Source: Allodiplogaster sudhausi (Eukaryota > Nematoda > Chromadorea > Rhabditida > Diplogasteridae). Taken from it: DNA of 64,000 bases. A program made the translations under genes and the position numbers. This document shows positions 33,411 to 44,825 of the stretch, piece by piece. Position 1 is the first letter of the stretch. Each line of letters opens with the position of its first letter. The notes under the pieces were generated by a model, which saw only the letters and a program-made list of their open reading frames with translations, was not told the origin of the DNA and did not search any database. The stretch lies in contig CALZFC010000067.1 of NCBI GenBank assembly GCA_945643635.1, forward strand, positions 1,247,001 through 1,311,000, read 5' to 3'.

Positions 33411-34009
33411 CTATTCACAGCGCTTCTTCAGTGCCTTGAAGCTGTAACCGCGAGAGAGAGCGATGGGAACCCCTTCGATGGTTTCCTCGATCGGGTAGTA
33501 TGACCAGGTTTTATTCGGGCACTCCGAACCGCAGTTGTGGATGACCTTCAGGAAGTAGTGCTGTAATAATAATATCTATCACAAGACAGTTGTCGCTTTA
33601 AGAAACCTGAAATTGAATCAATCAAACAAATTTACAGGACGGAAATTCCAAGAAGGGACGTCGCCCGAGATGGTGTACTTTGTCTTGCCATCCACGAGGA
33701 TGTCATCCAGGCGAGCCACGTAATAGTGACCTATAAGAATTATATCTTAAATTGTAATTTATTAAAAACTAAGTTATTATTTTTCGAAACAAGTGATTGA
33801 TTTTTAATTAATTTAATCACATGTGGCTGCACATTCGTCAAAGTCTGACCGCCGATGTAGTTGTATTTCCACAACTCAACGGTTGCCGTGGGTTTCTTGA
33901 GCCAAGCTTCAGGGCATTGGAGCGTGAAGCCCATGTTAATGGTGCTTCCGAAAGCCAGCGAAAACAGCGCAGACGCGCCAAACAAGCAGAGGAAGGAGAA
34001 GCGAAGCAT
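33411..34009 (-). CDS. transthyretin-like secreted protein A, intact
   Basis: Exons 34009-33850, 33730-33636 and 33560-33411 give 134 residues. Signal peptide: MLRFSFLCLFGASALFSLA. The mature part starts GSTINMGFTLQCPEAW, then TATVELWKYNYIG (first TTR strand block), LDDILVDGKTKYTISGD (the DG.F.LSGD-like turn), HYFLKVIHNC (the family YL.I.HNC) and ends FKALKKRCE. This is the domain order of nematode TTR-like (PF01060-type) proteins, which are secreted and mostly of unknown ligand. The first donor is GTCAGA, which joins GGC-G to GT-CAC correctly. TATA box on the minus strand at 34217-34210. The 5' UTR is interrupted: a TATTCCAG acceptor sits directly before the ATG, either a 5' UTR intron or a trans-splice site. 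Confidence 0.85.
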
Positions 34010-34209
34010 TTCTGGAATAGTAAACAAGTAAATAAAGTTGAACAGACAACAAGTTATTTGATCGCTTAAATTTGGCACATATTCCTACGAGGAAAATAGG
34101 TGTTCGAGAATGCAGAGTGGGTCAATTGAAAGAGAAGAGCGCACCCAGAGTCGACAGATCGCCAGAGGAGAAGGAAAGGAGAATGATGATGAGCACTGTG
34201 ACTTTCTCG

Positions 34210-34217
34210 CTTTTATA
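34210..34217 (-). promoter_or_regulatory. TATA box of TTR-like gene A
   Basis: TATAAAAG on the minus strand. The equivalent box is at 40320 for gene D, 35030 for gene B and 39752-39759 for gene C. Confidence 0.6.
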
Positions 34218-35029
34218 CGTTTTGCAAAGGACAAATGGTAGTACATTAATAGTATAAAAGAGGAATTTCGCAACAACTTCACACCAAATTTCTTCTTTCT
34301 CCTCGTATTCTCATTTTAATTTTGCAAATTTTTCATACAAGTCATTTGGTACTAGGTAGAATAAAAGGGAAAGAATTCAATTAATCAGTGGGGAAATAAT
34401 GAACTTGACTGAAAGAAAGGGAGGAATCGATTGAAATTACTCAAAGTCAATAGAGCGACAGAGGAGACGACGCGAAAATTGAATTGGCCTTTCTGGAACT
34501 TCGATCTTGTTTTTTTGCTTTTTGACATTTGAGAATTAGTCCTTTGAAATTAATTACTGCAAAACTTTTACAGTTACTTTCGTTCGTAATGAAAACTCAA
34601 ATGGTTATGATCGAAGAGACAAAAGCGAAACATTTATGTAAGAACTGCTTGGAAGAGGGGGGGGGGAGAGTTGAGATTTAAACTGAAAGTTGTTTTTTAA
34701 TGAAGCAAAAAAAAAATATAAAAAAATAAGATAACATAATTTGATGCTGGTGTCTAATTATCTATCGGAAACAAATTTTGCTTTGAGATATCTTTTATGC
34801 TTTAACTGCAATTAATTAATTAGTCCATTTCCGTTGTGTATGAAGTGCGTGCGTTTTAGTTGAACTGTTGTCGTGCAATTATTTAGAATTAATTGTATTT
34901 GCAAAATTATTGAAAGCGAAAAAAAGGTCCCAGAAGTGACATTACGAGGAAAATGAAGCGTTTTAGGTACGTGTTGCGAAATTCTTGTTTTGCACCTGTG
35001 CTGTATTTTAATTTGTCCTTTGAAATACG

Positions 35030-35037
35030 TATAAATG
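35030..35037 (+). promoter_or_regulatory. TATA box of TTR-like gene B
   Basis: TATAAATG about 52 bp upstream of the lost start context of gene B. Confidence 0.5.
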
Positions 35038-35088
35038 AGAGAAATTGGCAGAGCCCAGTGTCATTCTCTGCTCCTTCTCTTCTGGCGA

Positions 35089-35789
35089 ATGGTTCGCTTA
35101 GCGCGTGCTTGGCGCGTTTGCCCTGTTTTCGCTGGTTTCCGGCGGTCCGATGAGGGTGGCCTTCACGCTCTCCTGCTATGAAGATCCGCTCAAGAACCAC
35201 ACTTCCATGGTCGAGTTGTGGGACTACTCATACATCGGCGGTCAGAATTTAAGTATAAAAAGATTGAAATTAAGTAATGAGCTGCGGCAATAATTGCAAG
35301 AAGATAGTAATACATTAATATATTACAATTATCATTAAATATGAATCTTACAGATCACAAGTTTCTGACCCGCATCGTGAACGTTCCTGTGGATGGCAAG
35401 ACCGAGTCCGAGATGCATGGCGACGCCCACAACTTTTGGCTCCAGCGTGTAAGTTTGTTTTTGATTGATACAAAGTCTACTTTCATAGAGGGATTACTGT
35501 AGTTCTACGGATATATATTGACTGCACAAAGTACTAATCTGCTCGGAATCTACAAATAATATTACCCTTACAGGACTTGTACTTCCTGAAGATCGTCCAC
35601 AACTGCCATGCAAGCTGCAAGGAGGCGTGGTCATACTTCGCGATCAATCACAGCGAGAATGAATGGTATTTGATGAACAAGGGCGGCAGAGGAGAGGAGT
35701 GGCGCTACACGAGCAGTTACAACAAAGAGAGGACGCTGGATCTCTCTTACGGCCACAACTACAAAACCCTGACCAACCGCTGCTTGTAA
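35089..35789 (+). pseudogene. transthyretin-like gene B, signal peptide disrupted
   Basis: Exons 35089-35240, 35354-35448 and 35574-35789 keep perfect splice sites and an intact mature region: FTLSCYEDPLKNHTSMVELW, DHKFLTRIVNVPVDGKTESE, DLYFLKIVHNCHASC and a longer C-terminal part than gene A, ending YGHNYKTLTNRCL. Compared with gene C, exon 1 has lost 8 nt just after ATGGTTCGCTT. The signal-peptide frame is therefore broken, and an in-frame TAG lies directly upstream of GVLGAFALF-type codons. It could only be rescued by an alternative start or splice; otherwise it is a recent pseudogene. An intact version would be about 156 residues. Confidence 0.72.
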
Positions 35790-36890
35790 GCCATTCAGTG
35801 CTTCATTGGCTCCCCTGTCCCCAGCCCCCTCCCCTTCTCTAACTGTCTCCCAAGCAAATCCTGTATAAATGTTTCAGTTTTGTTTCATTGATTAAATTTC
35901 CATCACAACTGCGCCAAAGAGCACGCAAGAATGCAATTATTATGAAGCTCTCTTCTTCTGCCTTGAAAAGACACTTGAAATATGGAATTTAAGTCATCAA
36001 TCGATGGGTAATGAGAAAATAATGGTTAATGAAGACTAGCAAGAGTTCACCGAGTGCCAGCTTCAGATTTCGGCTTGTAAAAAGATTCGCATGATATATT
36101 TCCTTTTAAACTTTGAAATTGCGGCGTCAGTGCTAATGCATCGAGCAACGAACGCAATTTTGGTTTCGACCTGGGCACTGTGTGCTGAGCTTCCTAGTTC
36201 TTCTTATAAGTCATTCCCATGGAACCGAAACGTTTTTATTTGTGGACCCTACGTTCCATTCCTTGTCTCTTTTTTGGTTTTTAGTTGTCAGTTAAATGTA
36301 GAATACGATTAACCTGACGTCGAGCAATGAAGAGTAATAACAATGATTAATAAGAATGTTAAAAAAATCCACCGTTAGTAATCCTGGGATTTCGGCTGAT
36401 TTAACTTCCCTTAAGGGTTTGTGAGCTGGAAGATGTTTTTTCTTCTATTTGATTATTACAAAATGTATTTTCTGTTGATTTTTTTTAACATGGCATACGA
36501 AAACGTGTGATTATATCTGATTTCGTGAAATCCTATATCACTAAATCAGACGCAAATTTTTTAACTTTAATGTTCAGGTATGTGGGTAGAGATGACATAT
36601 TGTTTTGAATTGAAATTCTATTTTTAAATAAAAGCTTATAATTGCCTATTTGATGTTTATAAATTATTCATATTCAACATTTCAACTGACAGTTTAATGA
36701 AGGACAAAATAAAGATCAATATAAAAAATATCACAAAAACCATTACTCAATAGCGTAGGGTGCATTTGTTTATTTCTATGAATATGAAGTCCACATTTAA
36801 ATATTCATAGTAATTATGAAACATACAAAATTAGCGTCTTTACATGAATTTCGGAACAGGTTCTCACAAAATCCATATATTTTTTTTCTC

Positions 36891-37929
36891 CTGACCTCAG
36901 AACAAAAGACTCCGTCATCTAATTATGGTATCGAAATGTTTATTTTACTTTTGCCTCATTAAAATAGTAGATGAGAATGTCAGTTAAATTAAAACAAGTT
37001 TAAGTTTAAGCCTCAAATCTGCCCCTCTCCCAAGCATTTCCTGCATAAATATTCCATCATAGCCATTTAGGTTTTCGTTACAAACGAAACTATTGGTGAA
37101 AGCAAAAAAAATCGAATTTCCAGAAAGGCTAGCTCAATCTTCGCGTCGTGGCCAATCGATCCCTCCCGTTCTTTCAGTCACCAATAGTTCGTTATTTACC
37201 CACTGATTGATTGTCTTCTTCCCTTTTATTCTATTTATAATCTAGAAACAAATGACCGGAAGCAAGTTTGTGAAAACAATTTAATAATGCCCTTAAAGGA
37301 GGCCATAAGGGAAAAACTTCTACCACGAAGTCCCTGACGGATTTGGACGGAATGATAAAAAGAACGGAGTAAAGAATTAATAGAAATGGTGTTACTGCCC
37401 CATGCCTCTCTCCCCAGAAACTGGTGGTTTGCACCACAGCCAGGTGAGCCTACGTGTTACGAAAAACCCGGCCAACGTTGGTTGCGCGCACCATGTGTAT
37501 GCAATTGAAGGGCATGACATGGTTGGCCCCAGCGGCCGCGGTGTTTCCTCCTAAATTTTTTTGAAAAAATATTTGGGAATTCAAAGTAGAAAGCAGTGTT
37601 AATTTCCTCAGGGCATGAAGGTTTTCGTGACATCGGGACACTTGCAATCGAAGTTTCTAGCACAACCCGACCAAATCAGGCGAAAAAAACAAGACACTAT
37701 TTATTCGCCTCGGACCTCCTTTAAATGGTGTTTTTCCCAGAATTTATGATGCATGTACGTGGGTTGGAAATGATTTACTTGGCTCGTTAAACCATAATAT
37801 TTGGTCTTAATTTTTGATGAAAAATTGAACTGAGATTACGAGGAAAAGAAGAGACTTATTTATTTATTTATCTACATATGTACATCGATTAAAATGTGAC
37901 AACTCTGGCACAGGTGTAACGTGACAGGA
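36891..37929. other. spacer of the inverted repeat
   Basis: About 1 kb of unique sequence between the arms. It includes a GC-rich island (37430-37560) with a minus-strand reading frame, NHVMPFNCIHMVRATNVG, bracketed by acceptor-like TTTAG and donor-like GTTTTTC. A CTGGTGGTTTGCACCACAG hairpin-like element at 37421 resembles the PSE motif but lacks a TATA at the right distance. Function unknown. Confidence 0.5.
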
Positions 37930-39006
37930 GAAAAAAATATGGATTTTGTGAGCACCTGTTGCGAATTCATATAAAGACCCTAATTTTGCATGTTTCATAA
38001 TTACTATAAATATTTAAATGTGAACTTCATATTCATAGATATAAACAAATGCACCCTAAGTAATGGTTTTTGTGATATTTTATGTTGATCTTTATTTTGT
38101 CCTTCATGAAACTGTCAGTTGAAATGTTGAATATGAATAATTTATAAACATCAGATAGGCAATTATAAGCTTTTATTTAAAAATAGAATTTCAATTCAAA
38201 ACAATATGTCATCTCTACCCACATACCTGAACATTAAAGTTAAAAAATTTGCGTCTGATTTAGTGATATAGGATTTCACGAAATCAGATATAATCACATG
38301 TTTTCGTATGCCATGTTAAAAAAAAATCAACAGAAAATACATTTTGTAATAATCAAATAGAAGAAAAAACATCTTCCAGCTCACAAACCCTTAAGGGAAG
38401 TTAAATCAGCCGAAATCCCAGGATTACTCACGGTGGATTTTTTTAACATTCTTATTAATCATTGTTAATTACTCTTCATTGCTCGACGTCAGGTTAATCA
38501 TATTCTACATTTAACTGACAACTAAAAACCAAAAAAGAGACAAGGAATGGAACGTGGGTACACAAAGAAAAACGTTTCGGTTCAATGACTTATAAGAAGA
38601 ACTAGAAAAGTACCATCAACACACAGTGCCCAGGACGAAACCCAAATTGCGTTCGTTGCTTTAGCACTGACGCCGCAATTTCAAAGTTTAAAATAAATAT
38701 ATCATGCGAATCTTTTTATAAGCCGAATTCTGAAGCTGGCAGTCGGTGAACTCTTGCTAGTCTTCATTAACCATTATTTTCTCATTACCCATCGATTGAT
38801 GACTTAAATTCCATATTTCAAGTGCCTTTTCAAGGCAGAAGAAGAAAGCTTCATAATAATTGCATTCTTGCGTGCTCTTTGGCGCAGTTGTGATGGAAAT
38901 TTAATCAATGAAACAAAACTGAAACATTTATACAGGATTTGCTTGGGAGACAGGGAGAGAAGGGGAGGGGGCTGGGGACAGCGGAGCCAATGAAGCACTG
39001 AATGGC

Positions 39007-39700
39007 TTACAAGCAGCGGTTGGTCAGGGTTTTGTAGTTGTGGTAGTAAGAGAGATCCAGCGTCCTCTCTTTGTTGTAACTGCTCGTGTAGCGCCACTCC
39101 TCTCCTCTGCCGCCCTTTTTTCATCAAATACCATTCATTCTCGCTGTGATTGATCGCGAAGTATGACCACGCCCCCTTGCAGCCTGCATGGCAGTTGTGG
39201 ACGATCTTCAGGAAGTACAAGTCCTGTAAGGGTAATATTATTTGCAGATTAGTACTTTGTGCAGTCAATATATATCCGTTGAACTACAGTAATCCCTCTA
39301 TGAAAGTAGACTTTGTATCAATCAAAAACAAACTTACACGCTGGAGCCAAAAGTTGTGGGCGTCGCCATGCATCTCGGACTCGGTCTTGCCATCCACAGG
39401 GACGCTCACAATGCGGGTCAGAAACTTGTGATCTGTAAGATTCATATTTAATGATAATTGTAATATATTAATGAATTACTATCTTCTTGCAATTATTGCC
39501 GCAGCTCATTACTTAATTTCAATCTTTTTATATTTAAATTCTGACCGCCGATGTATGAGTAGTCCCACAACTCGACCATGACAGTGTGGTTCTTGAGCGG
39601 ATCTTCATAGCAGGAGAGCGTGAAGGCCACCCTCATCGCCGGAAACCAGCGAAAACAGGGCAAACGCGCCAAGCACGATGAGGAGGGAGAAGCGAACCAT
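39007..39700 (-). pseudogene. transthyretin-like pseudogene C
   Basis: Exons 39700-39546, 39432-39338 and 39223-39007 correspond one to one with gene B. The signal peptide is intact: MVRFSLLIVLGAFALFSLVS. Two lesions break the frame: a 5-nt deletion right after the signal peptide (GGCGATGAGG where B has GGCGGTCCGATGAGG), and one extra A in exon 3 (ATGAAAAAAGGG against ATGAACAAGGG). Splice sites are preserved, so decay is recent. Confidence 0.85.
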
Positions 39701-40319
39701 TCGCCAGAAGAGAAGGAGCAGAGAATGACACTGGGCTCTGCCAATTTTTCTCTTTTATACGCATTTCAAATGACAAATTAAAATACAGCACGGGTGCAAA
39801 ACAAGAATTTCGCAACACGTACCTAAAAACGCTTCATTTTCCTCGTAATCTCACTTCAGGGACCACATTAAGCTTTCATTAATTTTGCAAATACAATCAA
39901 TACTAAATAATTGCACGGCAGCAGTTCAACTAACAAAAGAAACATCTAAAACGCAAAACACTTCATACACAACTGAATTGACTAAATAATTAATTTCATT
40001 TAAAGCCTAAAAGATATGTTCCAGAAAGACCAAATCAACCTTCTCGTCGCCTCCTTTGTCGGTTTATTGAGTTTGGGAAATGGTCAATCGAATCCTCCCT
40101 TTCTTTCAGTCACCAAAAGTTCATTATTTACCCCACTGATAAATTGAATTCTTTCCCTTTTATTCTACAAATCTATATTCTGGCCCCAAATGACTTGTAA
40201 GAAAAATTTGTGAAAATTAAAATGAGAATACGAGGAAAAAAGAAGAGATCTAACGCGAACTTGTTGCGAAATTCCTATTTTGTACTATTAATGCACTATC
40301 ATTTGCCCTCTTCAAAAAG

Positions 40320-40327
40320 TATAAAAG
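40320..40327 (+). promoter_or_regulatory. TATA box of TTR-like gene D
   Basis: TATAAAAG at the position matching gene A. Confidence 0.6.
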
Positions 40328-40527
40328 TGAGAAAGTGACTGAGCTCATTGTCATTCTTCGTTCCTTCTCGTCTGGCGATCTGCCGACTCCGGGTGTGCTC
40401 TTCTCTTTCAATTGACCCCCTCTGCATTCTCGAACCCTTATTTTCCTCTTAGGAATATGTGCCAAATTTAAGCGATCAAATAGCTTGTTGTCTGTTGATC
40501 TTTATTTACTTGTTTCCTATTCCAGAA

Positions 40528-41129
40528 ATGCTTCGCTTCTCCCTCCTTTTCTTGATTGGTGCTTCTGCGCTGTTTTCGCTGGCTTTCGGAAGCACCATTA
40601 ACATGGGCTTCACGCTCCACTGCCCTGAAGCTTCGCTCAAGAAACCCACGTCCACCGTTGAGTTGTGGAAATACAACTTCATCGGCTGTCAGACTTTGAC
40701 GAATAAATGTGTTGTCGCGTGTGATTAAATTCATTAAAATCAATCACTTATTTTGAGAAATAATAATTTAGATTTTAATAAGTTACAATTTAAGATATAA
40801 TTCTTATAGATCACGATTATGTGACCCGCCTGGATGACATCTTCGTGGATGGAAAGACAAAGTACACCATCTCGGGCGACGCCCCCAGCTCGTTTTTCCA
40901 TCCTGTAAGTTTGTTTGATTGATTCAATTTCAGGTTTCTTAAAGCGACAACTGTCTTGTGATAGATATTATTATTACAGCACTACTTCCTGAAGGTCATC
41001 CACAACTGCGGTTCGAAATGCCCGAATAAAACCTGGTCATACTACCCGATCGAGGAAACCATCGAAGGGGTTCCCATCGCTCTCTCTCGCGGCCACAGCT
41101 ACAAGAAACTGAAGAACCGCTGTGAATAG
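40528..41129 (+). CDS. transthyretin-like secreted protein D, intact
   Basis: Exons 40528-40687, 40810-40904 and 40980-41129 have exactly the sizes of gene A (160, 95 and 150 nt) and give 134 residues. Signal peptide: MLRFSLLFLIGASALFSLA. Then MGFTLHCPEASLKKP, STVELWKYNFIGYHDYV, LDDIFVDGKTKYTISGD, HYFLKVIHNCGSKCPNKT, ending HSYKKLKNRCE. The first donor is GTCAGA, as in A. It is the inverted partner of gene A across the palindrome and differs by scattered residues. A TTTCCTATTCCAG acceptor lies 3 nt before the ATG, consistent with a 5' UTR intron or trans-splicing. Secreted; ligand unknown. Confidence 0.86.
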
Positions 41130-41756
41130 GGGACTTGAAGACCACATTCACGAGACCCCATCCCTCCCCCCCCCGTTCCCCGCTGTCACCAATTCTACCC
41201 CTTTCCCAAGCATAAACGTTTCGCTATTGTAACTGCTTTTGCTTTACATCAGCATTAGCAACATTTCCGAAGAAAATGAACTTTATGCACGTATAGGCTG
41301 CGAAAATTTTCGATGCAAATCTTAAAAATGCATTTAATCCTTTTCTTATATGCATTTCGTCTTTAAATGAAATTTTAAATAAGATATCCCTTTATAGTGT
41401 TTTGTCCCCAGTAGTTTGAGAAGCATTTGATCATCCACTGATATATTCCTTACATTCTTTCCTTTTTTAATCAAGCATTTTTGTCTTATCCATTAAAATT
41501 CGCTCTTGAGTTGAGACACTACTAATTGTTGCTAACAATAAGATCTAATGCGAAATTAGTCTCCGCATCGAGACGCCCAATTTGCAAGTATAATAATAAT
41601 TGCAATAAATATTAAAATCCGAGCATTTTGCACAACTTGCAACTATACTACATATGTAATTTCCATAAATAATTTCAGGTATAATAATTGCAATAAATAT
41701 TAAAATCCGAGCATTTTGCCCAACTTGCAAGTATTAATGATAAATCAGAATGAGAA

Positions 41757-42160
41757 ATGAAATCCACAGAAAGCAAGCCTCTGATTTCATCTGAAGCAAA
41801 GATGCGCTCTATTTGTTTTCTTCTATTTGTTTTCTTCTATTTGTTTTATTTATTTGTTTTCTTCTATTTCTCAATTTGTTTTCTCAATTTGTTTTCTCAA
41901 TTTTTCAATTTGTTTTCTTCTCAATTTGTTTTCTTTGTTTTCTTCTAAAATTTGCAAAATATTCATTTTGCCACGAGCACTACGGCCGCCGTAGTAAAGC
42001 GTCGTTTTCCTGTGTGGCTAAATATGTATAAGGATGAAGAAATAAGGCTGGAATCTTTACCACCAGTTTTGCCTCAGAATTTCAACCTATTCCTGTCTTC
42101 CTGTCGCCTACGGAAATATGGTCATTCTGAATCTTTCATTCAATTAATATTTTAATAGTT
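41757..42160 (+). repeat. shared segment following TTR gene D
   Basis: Contains AAATCAGAATGAGAAATGAA and CTGATTTCATCTGAAGCAAA, then TTTGTTTTCTTCTA repeats. Diverged copies lie near 45880-46030, 49290-49570 and 62390-62660, and inverted near 55400-55640. It links the TTR locus to the array. Confidence 0.7.
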
Positions 42161-42258
42161 TTTTTATTTACATAGTTACTACATATGTATATCTCACGAA
42201 TATTAAAAGTAGCCTAATAAATGTTTGCATCGCAATGAATACAAAGAATTTGACTGCG

Positions 42259-42338
42259 ACCTGGTGGTTCTCCCAGTAAGTCTGCCTAGAAAAGGAACGA
42301 GCGAAAAGCAATAGCGGTAGTTTTTTTCCCACGTATGG
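42259..42338 (+). promoter_or_regulatory. PSE-like/TATA small-RNA promoter unit R1
   Basis: ACCTGGTGGTTCTCCCAGT at 42259, weak TATA (TAGAAA) at 42287, and CGGT gives a predicted 5' U at 42318 (31 nt). Confidence 0.5.
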
Positions 42339-42530
42339 CTATTAATTCTATGATTTTTTCAGACAAATGTTGTATTTTATTCTCTTTCTCAATCAACTAT
42401 GATAGACACCAGTTTTTAACTCTACTCTTTTCCCTCTTATAACTGATTACATTTCTTCTGTATTTTTCGCTTTTGATCTCTGTTGTCCGCTCTCTCTCCC
42501 TCTCTTACTCTCCGTCCCTCTCTCCCTCGC

Positions 42531-42533
<3 letters not shown>

Positions 42534-42573
<40 letters not shown>
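42534..42573. repeat. (CT)n tract of unit R1
   Basis: CT tract about 215 nt downstream of the predicted RNA start, the same place as in most array units. Confidence 0.95.
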
Positions 42574-42783
42574 TTTTCTCTCTTTCTAATCCTGTAGGTC
42601 TGAATAGTATAAAAATACTTTGGATATTCTGATATTATTTTATTTTGCTTTCAAGGGCCCTCAAAATGTATCACTAAAACGGGTCTGCAGAAGCAAAGTT
42701 ATCATTGGACGAGCCTTATCATTGATAAGTAATCAGCGGCTGTGATACATTATGTATATTACATTCCTATGAGTATGACTGCA

Positions 42784-42866
42784 GCCTGGTTGTTCTTCTA
42801 CCGGTAAGCCTGCCTATTAAGGTAGAGTGCGAAAAGCGGCAGTGATCAGAGATTAGACTGTCGATG
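42784..42866 (+). promoter_or_regulatory. PSE-like/TATA small-RNA promoter unit R2
   Basis: GCCTGGTTGTTCTTCTACCG at 42784, TATTAA at 42815-42820, and TGAT gives a predicted 5' U at 42846 (31 nt). Confidence 0.52.
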
Positions 42867-43312
42867 GAGTTTCTGTACCATTGTGCTCCAAGTAATTCCC
42901 ACTTTTTTTGGTGATAAATGAACGTATTTTCCTCTCTCTCAATCTCCTGTGATAAACACGACTCACTTTTTTATCTCTACTCTCTTAACGCTGATTTAAT
43001 CTCTCCTTTATCTTTAGCTCTTGATCTCTGCAGTCCGGTCTCTCTCTCTCTCTTATTCTTGTGAATCTGAAATAGAAAAAAAATAGCTTTTGATTCCATG
43101 CCAATATTTTCTTCTACTTTCGAAGGCCTACAACATTGCTGTTCAAATGTAACAGCATTGAATGTCCGTTTTAATTTAGTTAGTTTTTATTCAGTGATAT
43201 TCAATTTTGATTTTATATTATAATTTTATTATTTACATTTGTTTTACTTCACAATATATTACAAAGAATTAAACTTTTTTGTCGCATTTCCAATACTATG
43301 AATATGACTGCA

Positions 43313-43392
43313 ACTTGGTGGATCTTCCGGTCAGTCTGTTTATAAAAAGAGAGTGCGAAAATCAACAGCGGTGACAAAGCGATGATATCTCC
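43313..43392 (+). promoter_or_regulatory. PSE-like/TATA small-RNA promoter unit R3
   Basis: ACTTGGTGGATCTTCCGGTC at 43313, TATAAA at 43341-43346, and CGGT gives a predicted 5' U at 43372 (31 nt). Confidence 0.57.
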
Positions 43393-43870
43393 CATTGTTC
43401 TCCTCATTCCATGCAGTTTCCTGACGGAAGAATCTATTTTCCTCACTCTATCAATCTCCTTTGAAATGTACATACGAATCGCTTTTTTTATCTACTCTTT
43501 GGTCTCTTATAACTGATTTAATCTCTTTTGTATTTTTCGCACTTGATCTATTTAGTCCGCTCTCTCTCTCTCCTTTATTATTTTGCGTCTGAATTGTATT
43601 AAACACTCTAGATGCTCTTCCATTATTTTCTTCTACTTTCAAGGTGCCACAACGTTGCTGTATGTATCAACACCGCGGCGGTCTCCGTTTAAAGCGTATT
43701 TATCATTGGGCGAGTCTTATTAGTGATCAGTAATCAGATGCACATTATTACAACTAAATATTATTTTAGTTTCGTTTTATTTATTTAGTTTTTATATCTC
43801 ACGATATATGTATTAACAATGAACTACGAAATATTTGAATCGCATTGCCAATACCGAGAATTTGACCGCA

Positions 43871-43951
43871 ACATGGTGGTTCTATCCATTAAGTCTACAA
43901 ATAAAAGGAGAGAGCGAAAAGGAACTCCGTTCTGATCACCGTTCCGCTCGA
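43871..43951 (+). promoter_or_regulatory. PSE-like/TATA small-RNA promoter unit R4
   Basis: ACATGGTGGTTCTATCCATT at 43871, AATAAA at 43900-43905, and CGTT gives a predicted 5' U at 43931 (31 nt). The predicted RNA is identical to that of inverted unit R15. Confidence 0.5.
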
Positions 43952-43995
43952 TGAATTTTAATAAAATAGTAAACAGGGTGAAATAATAACAATCC

Positions 43996-44095
43996 GCCTT
44001 CATCGGACTGCCGGAAGCCAGCGAAAGCAGCCCAAACGCACCCCAATCAAGAAGAGAAAGGAGAAGCGAAGCCTTTCTAGAATAGTAATCAAGGA
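43996..44095 (-). pseudogene. TTR-like exon 1 fragment
   Basis: Minus strand matches the gene D signal-peptide exon (CTTCGCTTCTCC...TTCTTGATTGG...CTGCTTTCGCTGGCTTCCGG). The start codon is changed (AAAGGCTTCGC where D has AAATGCTTCGC) and the frame is lost. A matching promoter remnant lies at 44452-44545 (GATGAATTGAAAGAGACAGT...AGAGTATATAACA). Confidence 0.8.
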
Positions 44096-44242
44096 AACAA
44101 TTTGATTTAGAATCGCTATGAAATACCGGTAAGCATCCCAGTCATGCTCGATATTATGTTTTTATTTGAACAGTTATTATTCATTTTCAATTATTATGCT
44201 ATTATTTCGGTTTTATTTTTTGAGTTATTTTATCTGGCTGCA

Positions 44243-44322
44243 ACCTGGTGGTTCTAGCAGTAAGCCTGAATACAAATGGAAAGAGCAAAAATCAACATCG
44301 ATCAATTGTTGTTCGACTAGTT
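44243..44322 (+). promoter_or_regulatory. PSE-like/TATA small-RNA promoter unit R5
   Basis: ACCTGGTGGTTCTAGCAGT at 44243, TACAAA at 44271-44276, and CGAT gives a predicted 5' U at 44302 (31 nt). Same subfamily as R9 and R23 (TACAAATGGAAAGAGC). Confidence 0.55.
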
Positions 44323-44825
44323 TATTTCCTGATTCTATTTTTCTTCCTGATACATAGATGAATGCATTTTCCTCTCCCTCAACCGAGAATGAATCACTTT
44401 AATCTCTAATCTTTTCTCTCTTGTCACTGAATTTAATGCAAGACTTAAGAGCGATGAATTGAAAGAGACAGTCGGACCCAGAGTCGACGGATAGTCAGAA
44501 GGAATAATGATACCCTAATATGACTTGCAAAAGAGTATATAACATCGCTTAAAAAAATTCTCACATCAGCATTCTGAAGCTATCGCAGTCAGCTTGCATA
44601 TGCATATATATATTTTGGTTTCGTTCAGTGATGCTAAATTTATCTTTTAATTAGTATTTTATTATTCTTATTTCTCGAGAAATATTAAAAAGAATTTTGT
44701 ATGTATGAAAGATAAATATTATATTTTGTTCTTATTTGTTTATTTTCTTTCTTTTTTTTATTTTGTTTCTCAAGACAAATGAGACTACAAATGTTTGCAT
44801 CGCATTGCCAATGCCACGAATTTGC

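Larger units (their letters stand above)
32870..36890. repeat. left arm of a large inverted repeat
   Basis: The reverse complement of 37930-41740 with indels. Matching landmarks: CTCAAACTACTGGGGACAAA near 33124 versus TTTGTCCCCAGTAGTTTGAG near 41400, and ATGACATATTGTTTTGAATT near 36590 versus its complement near 38190. It carries TTR-like genes A (minus) and B (plus). Confidence 0.93.
37930..41740. repeat. right arm of the large inverted repeat
   Basis: Inverted homologue of 32870-36890 carrying TTR-like genes C (minus) and D (plus). The arms differ by scattered substitutions and small indels, so no recent complete homogenisation. Confidence 0.93.

Noticed and set aside
44357..44420. Coding exon after the CCTGACAG-ATGAAT junction recurring in array units
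   Set aside because: The acceptor-ATG look is shared by many units, but the downstream frame is not conserved and runs into the CT tract.
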